64,000 nt of DNA, taken from Vitis vinifera (taxonomy: Eukaryota; Streptophyta; Magnoliopsida; Vitales; Vitaceae). Positions 43,901 to 52,699 of this stretch are shown one piece after another (position 1 is the first letter of the stretch; the number at the start of each line of letters is the position of its first letter). The notes beneath the pieces were generated by a model. That model was not told the DNA's origin and searched no databases. It was given only the letters and a program-made list of their open reading frames with translations. A program made the translations under genes and the position numbers. The DNA is taken from assembly GCF_030704535.1 (NCBI RefSeq), contig NC_081822.1, forward strand, positions 12,641,001 to 12,705,000, given 5' to 3'.

Positions 43901-46900
43901 GGTAAAAGCATTTTCTAAATCTGTTGGACATGGTTCCAGCCCTTGAGGCAGGGATTCCAGCCCTTTTGGAGGGTTTGTTGTAGGTGACAGCTTTGGCCCT
44001 CTCCATTCCCCTGGTATAAGAAGATTCTACTATTATTATCCCCCTTTTTTTTATTTGGGCAAATAAGAGTATTATTAACAATTTCTAATCAAAAGAAGGC
44101 CCGATTAAAGTACATAAGAAGTATACAAAGGTGCCAAAAGGGCAATGAGATGAAGAGATTAACAAAAAACACCTCTCCCATTAGAAAAAAAAAAGGTCTA
44201 ACCAATAAACAAAATCTAAAATAGATATAGAGGCTTCCTCTAAAGACTTAATAACCTACAGCCAGAGGAGAGCACAAGAAGGAGATTTTGAGAGCTTGAT
44301 CTAATTGTTCTTCACTAACAAAAGTTCTACTATTCCACTCCTTCAAAATGGTCTAAAATAACCACAAAGGGGCAGCCCTCGACACTTTCATGTGCTTCTC
44401 CTCCCCAAAAGGTATCCTGCCAATTTGATAAAGTTTTTCTGACTATAGAAGGCAAAACCCATTCAACTTTAAACAATAATTGTCATAAAATTCTCGTTTT
44501 AACACAATGAACAAGGACATGATTAGTTGATTCCTCCCTAACTTTATAAAGACTACATCTATTCACCAAAGTCCACATAGGCACCCAAAATAGAAAGAGG
44601 ACCATGGAAGTTTGTTGGGTGGTTTCACCAAATTATTGATATTTCTCTAGTGTTGGAATATTCCTTCTATTGGTTTTCTCACTTAGGCAATCATGCGGCC
44701 GTTACGTTAGCAAAGAGTGGAGTAGGACATTTGGTTTTTACCTCAATGATAGTGTGTATTGTCCTAACTAGTTAAAAATCTTAGATGGATTTGCCTTTTT
44801 GAACTTGTATACACCCATTTTCATTTTTATTAGACCTTGTAGACTTTGTATAGTGGTGTTTATGCTTGTCAGAAGGATTTCTCATTTTCTTTTTACTTCT
44901 ATTCCAATGCATTGAAATAGCTTTTTTGATAAAAAATACTAAAAAGGTTAAATTATATGTTACGACATAGATTAGCATTCTTCATATATGTTAAAGAAAG
45001 TAGCTTTTAGCACTCTGTACACATGCCGCATGCTTATTATGCATGCACACAGTTCCTACTGTTTAGAAGGATGAATTCCTATCTCCACAAACCCTTATCA
45101 AGATAAGTTGTCACCTCCATGATTGTCATTGTTGATTGTATCATTAATATCTTTATTGATATTCCAAAATTAGTAATTTCTTGGATATCCATTTTTTTGA
45201 AGGTTATGGTATGTTTTCTGAATGCCCAAATAATATTCAATATATAAAGATATCAACCAAAAATTCAAAAATGGTGTACAAACATACAAGCCTTTTTTTG
45301 ATAGATGGTATACAAACACACAAATTTGAAACTATCAACAACTAACATGAAGAGATCCACTTTAAGGAAAAGTAAAGAAACATAAATGAGTTATCTCCTT
45401 ACCCTTCATAGTCAGAGCCAATGTCAGGTAATTTATCTCTACTGACTTGAGAAAGGTAACTTCTTAAGAAAAGTCCACGTATAGGATGTTGAATACCACG
45501 GCACATTTCCACAAGATCTTTAAGGACATCCTTAGGAGGAGCCTCCTTTGATTTGATATATACAGATCCTACCGTACATAAGAGATACCTGATAAATCAA
45601 CAACACATATTCATATGCTCTAGAATTGGAGATGGCATATTTAAAAATTGCATATGCTAACATACAGACTAAAATACAAACTTCAAGCAGACATGCATTA
45701 AAAAAAAAGTGATGGAGAATACAGTTCTAAATAACTTGAATAGCCCAAGTGGCAGGTTCCAGTTAATAGAGTGAGTCACTCCTTGCATATTTCCAAAAGC
45801 ATCTGAAATACTTTACAATAACTACTACATTACTTGTTTAAAGCACCAGAATGAACATAATCAACAACAAAGTCAGCATAAACTAACTAGCTGTGCATGA
45901 ACACAATATCTACCATAACAAACATAATGCTAGTATGCCACTATCCATGACCAGATAAGATAAATGATTAACTAAAAATGTAGACTACTTTTGAAGTACC
46001 AGCATATTTCCTATTAAAAAATGGATGTTATGTTAGAAATAAGATGAGATTCACAATCGTGAGAGAATAGAACTGACTGAGCTACTACTGAAAAATAGAC
46101 CTTTCAAAGAACAGTAGGCTGTAGGCAGCAGATCTGATTTAATCTAAGATTGGTTTAATCTTTAAGACCTGTACAAAAGAGTTTTAACTTATAACAAAAC
46201 AAGAGAAGCAGATCACACTGGGCAACAATTATGATAAAAATATGAGGACCATACTTGGGCACCATTTTACAGCCTGAATTTCATGCAAAGCCTTGAATCA
46301 AAACTAAGACACCCATGTCATGATTACTTATGTCCTTCCTTCTGGTAAATTTCCATTCTTTATTTTTTAATTCTTTAGGATCCAGCTCTGAACTTAGTTC
46401 TGGCAGTGCTTAATCTATCTGATGAGGCAAAACATACCATTTAGCAAATTTTAAATGTGCTCAACAAAGTAAGGAAAAGCCCATTTGATCTCAACTTAAA
46501 TCATCCATAATAATTAACAGTGGTATTTTCCTGTCCATCCAGGCCATGTTTTCGGAGTTAGACAAGACCGAATTATTGGACCTCTAGAATCTTCCAGCAA
46601 TCTAAGTTCTAGAAGTTGAGGTGCTGGTTTTGGAAGCAACCCAGTCTATATAATGGGTTTATGTCATTAATTACATTTAATGAATTTGGATTAATAATTG
46701 CATCAGTTATTTTCGTTTTTCAGATGATAAACCAAAGTTTCACAATTTCTTTTTATTTTATTTTTTTATCAAAAATCATTGGGTTGACTCATGAATCAGC
46801 AGTCTTAACTGGTTTGACAGTCAGCACAGAAATAAAGAACTTTCCCGCCTGAGCCCTGATCCAGGACTAAAGCCATTGCTACCCATAACATTCCAAGACC

Positions 46901-47550
46901 ATGTAGAACTGCTCTAACAAGTTCCCAATATATTTGATCATTTCCTTAAAGTATGGTCACCATTTGTTAATAGGTGTTGAACTTGATGGATTTGCACCAA
47001 TTTAGTAACACATAAAGTAGCAATTGGAAGAAGAAGACACGATTGGAGAATTAATTGATTCAGTCTTCAAACTTACAGTCTAGGCAATATGTTTCCGGCA
47101 TGCTGAACTAGCTCATACAGATCAATGATAGAACAACCATGCCTGCTTTCGTCCTTAAAGAATATCTCCAGCTTCCTCAATTCATCAAAAGCTCGCATAT
47201 CTAATGCACCAAACGCAATTCAAATTCAAACAAAACAAAAGATCGAAATAGCGCACAAAGGCGAGATAGTCGATGATAAAGATCTCACAGAGTTCGTAGT
47301 ATTTGTGAGGAGAGAGTCTAGAAGTCCGAAGCTCCGACAGCATCTGAGCGGAGTACTTGAGGACTTCTCTGAGATTGTTGGAGTCCTGAATCAAAACCGG
47401 GAAAATTAGGGTTTCTATGAAATTAGGGTTTGGAAACTCAGAATTCAATTAAATTACCACAGAACGATGCATATAAAAGGCGTTGTGTTGAATCCCAGCG
47501 ATCCCTTCGGCAAGCCATTTATCCTCGTCCTCTGCTATGTTCGATATCAT
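19970..47550 (-). CDS. VPS35: Retromer subunit VPS35, 22 exons over 27.6 kb, 790 aa
   Basis: Exons in coding order: 47458-47550, 47289-47385, 47077-47200, 45403-45588, 43233-43320, 42977-43033, 42796-42885, 42573-42695, 41810-41884, 41682-41741, 27445-27561, 26864-27103, 26688-26753, 26388-26477, 25030-25119, 22153-22242, 21653-21721, 21046-21126, 20854-20961, 20654-20757, 20289-20402, 19970-20180. All are GT-AG and sum to 791 codons with the stop. VPS35 is the alpha-helical solenoid scaffold of the retromer core (with VPS26 and VPS29), recycling vacuolar sorting receptors from endosomal compartments. Family landmarks: [19 protein letters not shown] near the N-terminus, the PRLYLL motif that contacts VPS26 (about 103-108), [64 protein letters not shown] and the C-terminal [13 protein letters not shown]. 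Length matches Arabidopsis VPS35 (about 790). No lesion seen. Intron 10 (27562-41681) is 14.1 kb and packed with transposons; introns 4, 14, 15 and 17 also carry insertions. Confidence 0.94.
21446..21549 (-). mobile_element. tRNA-derived SINE in VPS35 intron 17
   Basis: A 104-bp insertion flanked by the direct repeat ACAAGTATCA at 21436-21445 and 21550-21559. On the minus strand it reads a tRNA-like head (GGCTTGGTTCAAGTGACAAGG), GGTTGGGTGGGGATTTGAGAGG, a diverged box B-like CCAGGTTTGATTTC, and ends in a short A-rich tail (T run at 21447-21453 on the plus strand). Non-autonomous retroposon mobilised by LINE machinery. It lies in the sense direction of VPS35 and clear of splice sites. Confidence 0.7.
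22424..22638 (+). mobile_element. tRNA-derived SINE with 17-bp target-site duplication in VPS35 intron 15
   Basis: A 215-bp insertion between perfect 17-bp direct repeats ACATATTTGAGACTCAA at 22407-22423 and 22639-22655. The 5' part has pol III box A-like TAGCCCAATTGG (from about 22437) and box B GAGTTCGAATCC (22498-22509), about 50 bases apart. The 3' end is an A17 tail directly before the duplication. All this is diagnostic of a SINE inserted by LINE-type target-primed reverse transcription. It is antisense to VPS35. The perfect duplication suggests a fairly recent insertion. Confidence 0.88.
22656..25029. other. Remainder of VPS35 intron 15
   Basis: Intron sequence with no coding exon and no named repeat. 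Small open frames here have no recognisable domain. Confidence 0.4.
25339..25777. mobile_element. MITE with GGTGTTTGGT termini in VPS35 intron 14
   Basis: Terminal inverted repeats GGGTGTTTGGTAAA (left) and TTTACCAAACACCC (right) bound about 438 bp rich in ACTTAA/TTAAGT words. Flanking ACTTAG (25333-25338) and ACTTAA (25778-25783) are a likely target duplication. No transposase, so non-autonomous. A related larger element lies at 49695-50631. The superfamily is not certain; hAT-like termini often read this way. Confidence 0.7.
29793..29846 (-). mobile_element. Extremely 5'-truncated LINE-type insertion with 14-bp target-site duplication
   Basis: The direct repeat TAAAGCGGCAAAGG occurs at 29793-29806 and 29833-29846. 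Between them, read on the minus strand, is only CTTATC plus about 20 A. CTTATC followed by poly(A) resembles a plant LINE/SINE 3' end; the nearby LINE ends ACTTATTGATC plus A. This is best read as a retroposon copy that kept six nucleotides of its 3' end. Confidence 0.75.
30157..30540 (-). repeat. Repeat module M, inverted copy
   Basis: On the minus strand this stretch follows the same order of blocks as 32900-33335 on the plus strand: GACTATTGA...AAGGGTT, TTTTGGACTAGAGA, GGTCCTCCAACTRACACTA, TTCAAACACCTTGGAAGAAGG, AGCCATACCCT, and CTTTCTTTAGCCTTTTTGG. A third copy is split by the LINE. The family is unknown; perhaps an LTR or untranslated part of a Gypsy-type element. Confidence 0.65.
30718..31335 (+). 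pseudogene. Ty3/Gypsy pol remnant: protease joined to the integrase tail
   Basis: 30720-30980 encodes an aspartic protease-type segment with the Gypsy signature [12 protein letters not shown]...[18 protein letters not shown]...HASIDYF. After a short stretch, 31090-31255 resembles the C-terminal end of Gypsy integrase (ELSYEE, then [27 protein letters not shown]) with stops and at least one frameshift. Reverse transcriptase, RNase H and the integrase core, normally about 3 kb, are absent. A polypurine stretch near 31317-31333 precedes the LTR-like arm that begins near 31336. Non-functional. Confidence 0.75.
31336..32000 (+). repeat. Left arm of a large inverted repeat (LTR-like), with internal tandem repeats
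   Basis: Starts TGTAATGATATTAG right after the Gypsy polypurine tract, so it is probably that element's LTR. Its reverse complement recurs at 32232-32892 with moderate divergence along about 650 bp. Within it, 31418-31620 is a run of about seven 28-29-bp units built on CAACCAAGCATGAGGTGTTRAAAAGCATG. Confidence 0.8.
32232..32892 (-). repeat. Right arm of the large inverted repeat (LTR-like)
   Basis: Reverse complement of 31336-32000. Matching blocks include AATTAGAATTACAAACT against AGTTTGTAATTCTAATT, GCACTTCCGTTATGRC, the tandem units CACCTCATGCTTGGTTGCATG at 32615-32815, and CAAGCAAGAAGGTGAT near 32823. The spacer 32001-32231 is AT-rich and has no match in the arms. Confidence 0.8.
32900..33335 (+). 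repeat. Repeat module M, direct copy
   Basis: Inverted partner of 30157-30540, with about 60-70 extra bases near 33044-33113. Lies immediately outside the right LTR-like arm, so the two M copies form an outer inverted repeat around the arms. The small frame at 33111-33326 comes from this module and has no recognisable domain. Confidence 0.65.
33503..33532 (+). repeat. Repeat module M, third copy, part left of the LINE
   Basis: GGGTAGTTGAAGGGTTGGTGATT followed by ATGGT repeats the start of module M. The rest of this copy resumes on the far side of the LINE at about 39820 (TTACAATTTATTTTTCCTTTTGTAGGATAGTATC). This shows the LINE inserted into an existing M copy. Confidence 0.7.
33565..36018 (+). 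CDS. LINE ORF1 protein, 817 aa, uninterrupted
   Basis: ORF1 of plant L1 elements makes a nucleic-acid-binding protein that packages the LINE RNA. An N-terminal Lys/Glu/Arg-rich region is followed at about 225-370 by a DUF4283-like part ([51 protein letters not shown]). A long Gly/Ser/Lys-rich low-complexity part follows, without a clear CCHC knuckle that I could see. The start ATG at 33565 is close to the element's 5' border. The stop overlaps the ORF2 start codon as ATGA (36015-36018). The frame is fully open, unlike ORF2. Confidence 0.75.
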   Translation: MSQDMAKFWVAIELKTFEVSIEEVKGKLKGIIVERSRGFSSWIRFGVSSLRKLLEGFEECCREEKKGRLVKVWEEEGRKFRLERCVNGPGRYVLCSVVDVEAKRFCLVFPEGKGVIGRWAILTEKLRALGIVTQKEDKGVEAIRINSKKKEATLNDEEERCKKEQGEKKSFLDVAKGLAGRIGEELWLQVGGRGLRRREEGLGRCLVGRWEVAAMEMELDSFRNWGKRSWNLRKGVKVMKLGEPFFLLEFEDGGEAERVLNRGTRQFKDKLLHLERWSEEAGCLQVGNQTKEVWVRVVGLLLHCWSEELFKSIGDCCGGLVEVDEDTKNFSQLQWARIWVKNGGNFFPGTLNLVVKSFCYAVRLWWEVQPRVSAVEPMKKLRWSEGERVREEGDEGSRAGSSGRKEKERWRAAEVDGAGAVRKRRGKEKSDGDRMGASADGSVGYGKEDGGVGLSGKDSLGGLDSCKLGCEVAQPRKSLGLEREGPVAWAAKQKDINGQRVCWERGQSSRGEEWAAHEGPSSFQRGFLGQVDNRGEEQASRVDHSFFQRDGLGHMDNRPKSVGEEGQPSLAAKYVSVERASDDGPSSFQKDGLGRLDHSPKVAGGEGQPNLATVWASLAHKPPWDEPGIKARASYRLLQAEEWFVEEKLVKGMGPSAARGTPECCSIADECFLEEASRYSLLKPSTVCVWGGRASSSSSPFFRVGGSLLEMEERCGHEVILKETEEGLSVNPLSVCPAKEKLGEKSVSGSFPLKEGRKERGEEEEEDMESWRYSCLAKFCHCLGMPTEGYESDIPKLEWSVNYSGSRGDRGYQECVR
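36015..39668 (+). pseudogene. LINE ORF2 (endonuclease and reverse transcriptase), broken by five lesions
   Basis: Codes in pieces for an AP-type endonuclease (SWNVRGVND at the start, [26 protein letters not shown]), a reverse transcriptase ([57 protein letters not shown]) and a C-terminal zf-RVT region ([35 protein letters not shown]). Defects seen: TAG at codon 37 (36123-36125) where the endonuclease motif usually has Gln before Glu-Thr; a one-base loss in a G run near 36226; TAG at 37148-37150; TAG at 38462-38464; and one extra base in a G run near 38518. The catalytic FADD of the RT is kept. This copy cannot make a full ORF2 protein. Confidence 0.88.
39820..39930 (+). repeat. Repeat module M, third copy, part right of the LINE
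   Basis: Continues the M sequence interrupted at 33532: TTACAATTTATTTTTCC, GATAGTATCTCC, TTTTTGGACTAGAGAGGAGA, GATGACACCTAAAAGGGTGGGTTGTCAC. Similarity to the other copies fades after about 39930. Confidence 0.65.
40957..41191. repeat. Imperfect tandem duplication, period about 152 bp
   Basis: CTTCATATGTTRAAG...ACTTGACCTC-ACAAATGAGAAAATATGTGCATSAAGG occurs at 40957-41039 and 41109-41191, with related sequence just before each (AGGAAWGCATAG). Lies close to the 5' end of VPS35 intron 10. Confidence 0.7.
43885..44040 (+). mobile_element. Possible old SINE in VPS35 intron 4
   Basis: TTTTGGCACAGTGGTAAAAGC fits a pol III box A (TGGCNNAGTGG) and GGTTCCAGCCC about 45 bases later could be a decayed box B. 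No clear target-site duplication. It adjoins the truncated LINE to its right. Tentative. Confidence 0.35.
44046..44590 (-). mobile_element. 5'-truncated LINE fragment in VPS35 intron 4
   Basis: On the minus strand, frames with interruptions read [20 protein letters not shown], then VLVHC and [10 protein letters not shown]. This is the zf-RVT and C-terminal tail of plant LINE ORF2, followed by a 3' UTR ending in a short A run (T8 at 44046-44053 on the plus strand). Only the last about 0.5 kb is present. It is sense-oriented in VPS35 and from a different subfamily than the LINE at 33.5-39.8 kb. Confidence 0.7.
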
Positions 47551-48796
47551 CTTCTACCAGTGCCTGGAGAGGACCTTCACAGCGGAGACCGCCTCTCCCC
47601 GGAATGATTTCTCCAGTAACAAATTCCCAAAGTCAGTAAGGCAAATCACGTGAGCCGCGACCGCTCCAGATTTATAACGGCTATAGTGATTTTGGAGGAG
47701 AAACGTGGGTGAGAGTCGAGACTGCGCTGCAAATGCAGTGGCTCGGGGCTGTGACCCTGTGACCCTGGCCCGTGGTTTCGTGCCCACTTAGTCTATCTTG
47801 ACCTACGAGATTCCCGGGATGCCATCTTCATTTTTACCACCAGCTTTTACCGCTCTGGTAAAATTACGGATGATGGGAGGAGGATCATCTTTAAATTAAG
47901 GATAAAAAAATTTTGACATTAGAAAAACGTGAAAAGAAGTATGACTAAGAAGCTTAGCATTAATCGTTTAAAAGAAGTGTCTCAAAGAAATAGTATCCAA
48001 GGTTGTATCGTTTTTTTGTCAACATGCAGAACTTATTGTAAACTTTTTAATGATGCATCTTTAGTATGGTAATGGAATATTTGTCCTAATATGATGAAAA
48101 AAAATAAAAAATTAAGTCACGTAACATGTGAAGATTAATTTTATTTACCTTCCCTCAGGTATTGATTAAATACACTTAATTCTTATTGATTTGAAATTTC
48201 ATCATATGTCTCTCCTAATCTTCTCATTTGATGTTTTTCAAAATAAAATAGGTATTAGATGAATTTTTAAATAAAAATAAATAAATAAAATTAAAATTAA
48301 TTGAATTTTATATATTTTAAAATTATTTAATTTTTACATGATAGAAGAAAATAAACGAAATAAGTTTAAATGACCATATAAAAATAATTTATTAATTTTA
48401 AATCTATTTTTTTCTTCTATTTTTTTCATATATTTTACCTTAAATTTTTAGGGAACCAAACATAGGTTAATAAAATATAATAATTATGTATTATGATTTT
48501 TTCATTGAATTTATATAGGAACTTACCAAAACAATATATTAATTATTATAAATAATTTTTTTCTTTCATATCATACACGAGCCTACCGGATTTTGTAATA
48601 AACTTTTTGAATAGATAGAAGAAAAAAAAAACAGAAAGGAAAAAATCGTTTTCAATGAGCATAGACTTATGATGAAATCAAAATCCTTAGAAATCCCACC
48701 ATGTTTGGACTTAAAAACTTCAAAATTTTATTGTAAATCCCCATTCTAAATACCTCAAATCAATTATTATCTTTTCTATCCAAATCCCTATACTGC

Positions 48797-49116
48797 TATG
48801 TTTGGTTCTCGAAAAATTTGAGGAAAAATACAAAGGAAATAAAATAGAGAAGAAAAATAAAAGAAAAGAAAAAGTAAAGGAAAATAAAAAATAAAGTTAA
48901 AGATGATAAATTATTTTTATTTATTACTTCAAACTCATTTTATTTATTTTAACTCATCAATATAAAGATTAAATAATTTTAAAATACATAAATTTCTAAC
49001 TAATTTTAATTATATTTAATTTTCTTTGGAATATTTTATAGGACAACCAAACATGAGAAAATCATTTTCTTTAACATTTTTTTTCTTTCCTTTGTACTTT
49101 CTAGGAACCAAACATA
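48797..49116. mobile_element. MITE-like element with TATGTTTGGTTC termini
   Basis: Left end TATGTTTGGTTC and right end GGAACCAAACATA are inverted repeats. A second inverted block, TACAAAGGAAA against TTTCCTTTGTA, lies inside. About 320 bp, AT-rich, no coding capacity. Confidence 0.6.
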
Positions 49117-49694
49117 AACAATGAGGTGAGGGTTAGAAATATGATTTGAAAAATACCTTATTATAAAATTTTATATAGCCATTTAAAATAACTTATTTAA
49201 ATAGATATCATTTTAATATAGTATTACGTCCATCCACATAAAGTCTGCTATATAAGTGCTTAAAATTTATATTTTATTATTAATAAAGGGTCATTAATTT
49301 GACATCTATATATAACATATTAAAATAAAAACCTTTGCTTTGTAAAAATTTTAGAATAAACAATAACACATTCTTCTTCTTCTTGATGTTATTGTTGTTA
49401 TTTATTGTTGTCGTTGTTTAGGTGTGACAAATTAAATATAGTCATGTTGACAATAAATCCAGTGTTGCATACAAAGACAAAAACATATTGAGTGAAGGGT
49501 TAAAAATTTTGGGAGAAAAAGTATGACAAAAACATATTGAGTTAAGAGTTAAAATTTTTGAGAGAAAAAGTATTGTAGAAGAAGATTAATGTGGTCCCTC
49601 GTTTGACTAAGCTGCTGTGGTTACTAAATATATCTCAAGTTTATGTTTTTCATTACTAAGACACAAATTTGGAGCAAAGCATTTGAGAACTTTG

Positions 49695-50631
49695 AAGGTG
49701 TTTGGTAAACTAATTTAACAATGGAAAGTGATTTAATAACTTAATTTAAGTTATTAAGTAAATTAAATATAAATAACTTAATGACATGAATTAAAGTTAA
49801 AAATAAATAAAAACAATTTTTAAGTTCATATATTTATTTTGTCTTTTTATCCTCATCTACCCTAACTACCTCAATGATCGTTTTTACTATTCCACAACAT
49901 CTATTGTTACTCGACCTCTTTTGTCCTACTTGTAATTTATGATAATAAATATGTCAATGATTTGAAATAAATTTTAAGATAACTTTATTAAACAATTTTA
50001 ATACTTCAATTAATAATTAAGTAATAAATTTTAAGTCAACAACTTAACTACAATTTAACTTAAAATCAACTTAAGTAATAAATATTAAATTTAAAACTTA
50101 ATGACTAAAAGTGACTTAATAATTTAATTTAAATTATTAAGTAGATTAAACATATTTAGTAGAACAACTTGATATTACAACTTAAAGTTAAAAATGATTT
50201 TAAGTATTAAATTAAAATAGTTAACTTATTCTTAATCTTAAGTGTCTTATTTGTCCACATCTAATAATAATACACTCAACAACTACAACTTCAAATCTGA
50301 CTCATTTTTTTTTTATAGTAAATACTTCAAGATTATCTTAAAAGTTAACAACATTTTAGAGTATGGATGTTTAATAAACAAAATCATTGCTTAAAATTAA
50401 GTAAAAATAAATATTAATTAATTTTTTAATAATAAACATTAATTACAAATAATAGAGTAAATATGTTAATTTAATTACTTAGAATCACTTTGATTAAATT
50501 TTAAGTTAACTTTACCAAACAACTTTATTACTTAAAGTAAAAAATAAATAATAAGTTTTAAATTAATAACTTAAGAACAATTTAATTTAAAATCAATTTA
50601 AATTATAAGTATTAAGTTTTACCAAATATCC
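49695..50631. mobile_element. Larger relative of the intron-14 MITE (GGTGTTTGGTAAA termini)
   Basis: Left end GGTGTTTGGTAAAC near 49697 and right end TTTTACCAAATATCC near 50631, flanked by ACTTTG on both sides (49689-49694, 50632-50637). The interior is made of the same TTAAGT/ACTTAA-rich words as the copy at 25339-25777, with internal inverted copies, so it may be composite. No transposase. Confidence 0.6.
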
Positions 50632-51572
50632 ACTTTGTGTCAAAAAAAGTGCTAAGAAGACGGTTAGTTATCAATTGTAATACATACCTATCAAAATCAC
50701 AATTTTTAAAAAGTGATATAGATATCGTAAAAGTTTTATTAAATATGAAAAAACTTATTATATAAGTTGAAATAAAGTTTGTATAATAAGTAACATAAGT
50801 TAAAATAGAATTTCTATAAGAAGTAATATTAGCTTTACCCGATTGCGACAAAGGAACCACCGGTTTTGCTTGGTAGGTGGCAACCCGACAACTCAATTTA
50901 TCTAGTAAACTACACAAGGTTCATGTAACCCATTTTGGATTATCCACAATATCATTTGAAAAGAAATTTCATTCTAATTTAATAAAGGATTCAATATACT
51001 TCTCATAAATCCACCACTTTTGTTATTATATTTTTTTAATCTTAAGTAATATAATTTAATTATAAATACTAAATTAATTATATATTTATCCTAAAAATAT
51101 CTCATAAATAGTTAATAATAATAATAATAACCAATAAAAAAAAAAAAAAACAATATGAAAAGAGAAAAATATATCAAGAAAAATGATTCTCCTTTGTTTG
51201 GATGATATGGAAAAATGAGATAGAAAAAAAAAATGAAAAATTTAAAATATTTTCTTTGATATTTTCCTAAAAAAAAAGTTTATAAAAATGTATTTATTAA
51301 CGATTTAATTTTAGTCACCCAAAATTTCAAAGGATAAACCAACTATGGAGATTTTATTCATTTTTTTTCTATTTTTTCTTTCTAATTTTCCTTTTTTTTT
51401 TTTTACTTTATGATAACTAAATATAATATTTTTTAAAGCAATATATAATAAGAAAATCAATGAAAATAAATTATAGTGTAAAACATTGCAATAGAAAAGA
51501 AAAAAAAATCTCATATAAGGTAAATAGTTTATAAATAATTAAAATTAAAAGATTTTATTTTAAAAGGAATTT

Positions 51573-51695
51573 AGAGTGTGTTTTAGGGTGATTGTAAGAA
51601 ATGTTTTTAATATATTTAATGCTTGAAAAATAAAAAATTTTAAATATTAAAAATATTACAAACACTTTCTAAAATTACTATCAAACGCACTTTTA
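51573..51695. mobile_element. Small MITE, copy 1 of a two-copy family
   Basis: About 120 bp with inverted ends: AGAGTGTGTTTTAGGGTGATT on the left and AATTACTATCAAACGCACTTTT on the right. The same family recurs at 57046-57164. Confidence 0.6.
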
Positions 51696-52699
51696 ATTTC
51701 AACATAAATTAATTAAATATAAAGGAATCTAATACAATTTCAAGACATAAGCTATATAACATTATTTAATAATAAAAATCCTTATATTTCAAAAATAATA
51801 AACCTGAAATAAGAAGAGTTTTAGAAATTTAAAATTCATTTACTATATTTTGCCATTAGTGGTTAGTTTAGTCTATTTTATTAAACAAATTCACTTGTTT
51901 TGGGTGGCTACCGTGGCTTTTACTAAAAATAAAAAAAATAAAAAATAAAGGTAGTTAAGTGGCTTAAAATTTGATTCAACACCACTTTTGATTTCCGTTA
52001 TTTCTTCTAATGGAATGATATCACCATTTGTGCATGCAGCTCTTAGGGGGGTGTTTGGTACACGAGAATACAGAGTGAGAATGGACATCTCATTCATTTT
52101 CTCCTTTATTCCTATGTTTGGATAAATATTAAGAATGAATAAATGGAATAAAAAATTATTCAGGCATAAATTAAATCTAACTTATAAGTCGGATTTGAAT
52201 TCATCAAAAGTAGGTGGTATTATGATTCATTGAACTCATTTGATAATATAAAATAACCTAAAATTACTATTTTACCCTCTTATCCCATTCTTCAAGCCCG
52301 ATGCTTATCTTCTTTACAAAGATAGAGACTCATTCGTCATCCACTTTTCTGCAACAAGTGATTCTCCCAAATTGAATCAATCAAACCTTCCACGACATTT
52401 AAAAAAAAAAAATTTCAATTTCTAATTTCTAAGGTTTTGGATGTTCATTTTGATTGTTGGATCCAGGATTCGTCATTGTTCGCTGCAACTAGGTTCTAAA
52501 AACTCTCTTCTACATCTCCGATCAGGTTTACCTTCTTCCCTCTTTCTTCTTCTACTTTTTTATTTGTCTTTCTTTTTCTCTATAAATCGATTGTTTTATT
52601 TTATTTTATTGATTTGTGTTTGGAATCTTGTATTTGTGGATATTGTATTTGATGTTTCTTTATCTTGTATTAATACAGAGTTATGTCATAGAATTTTTT

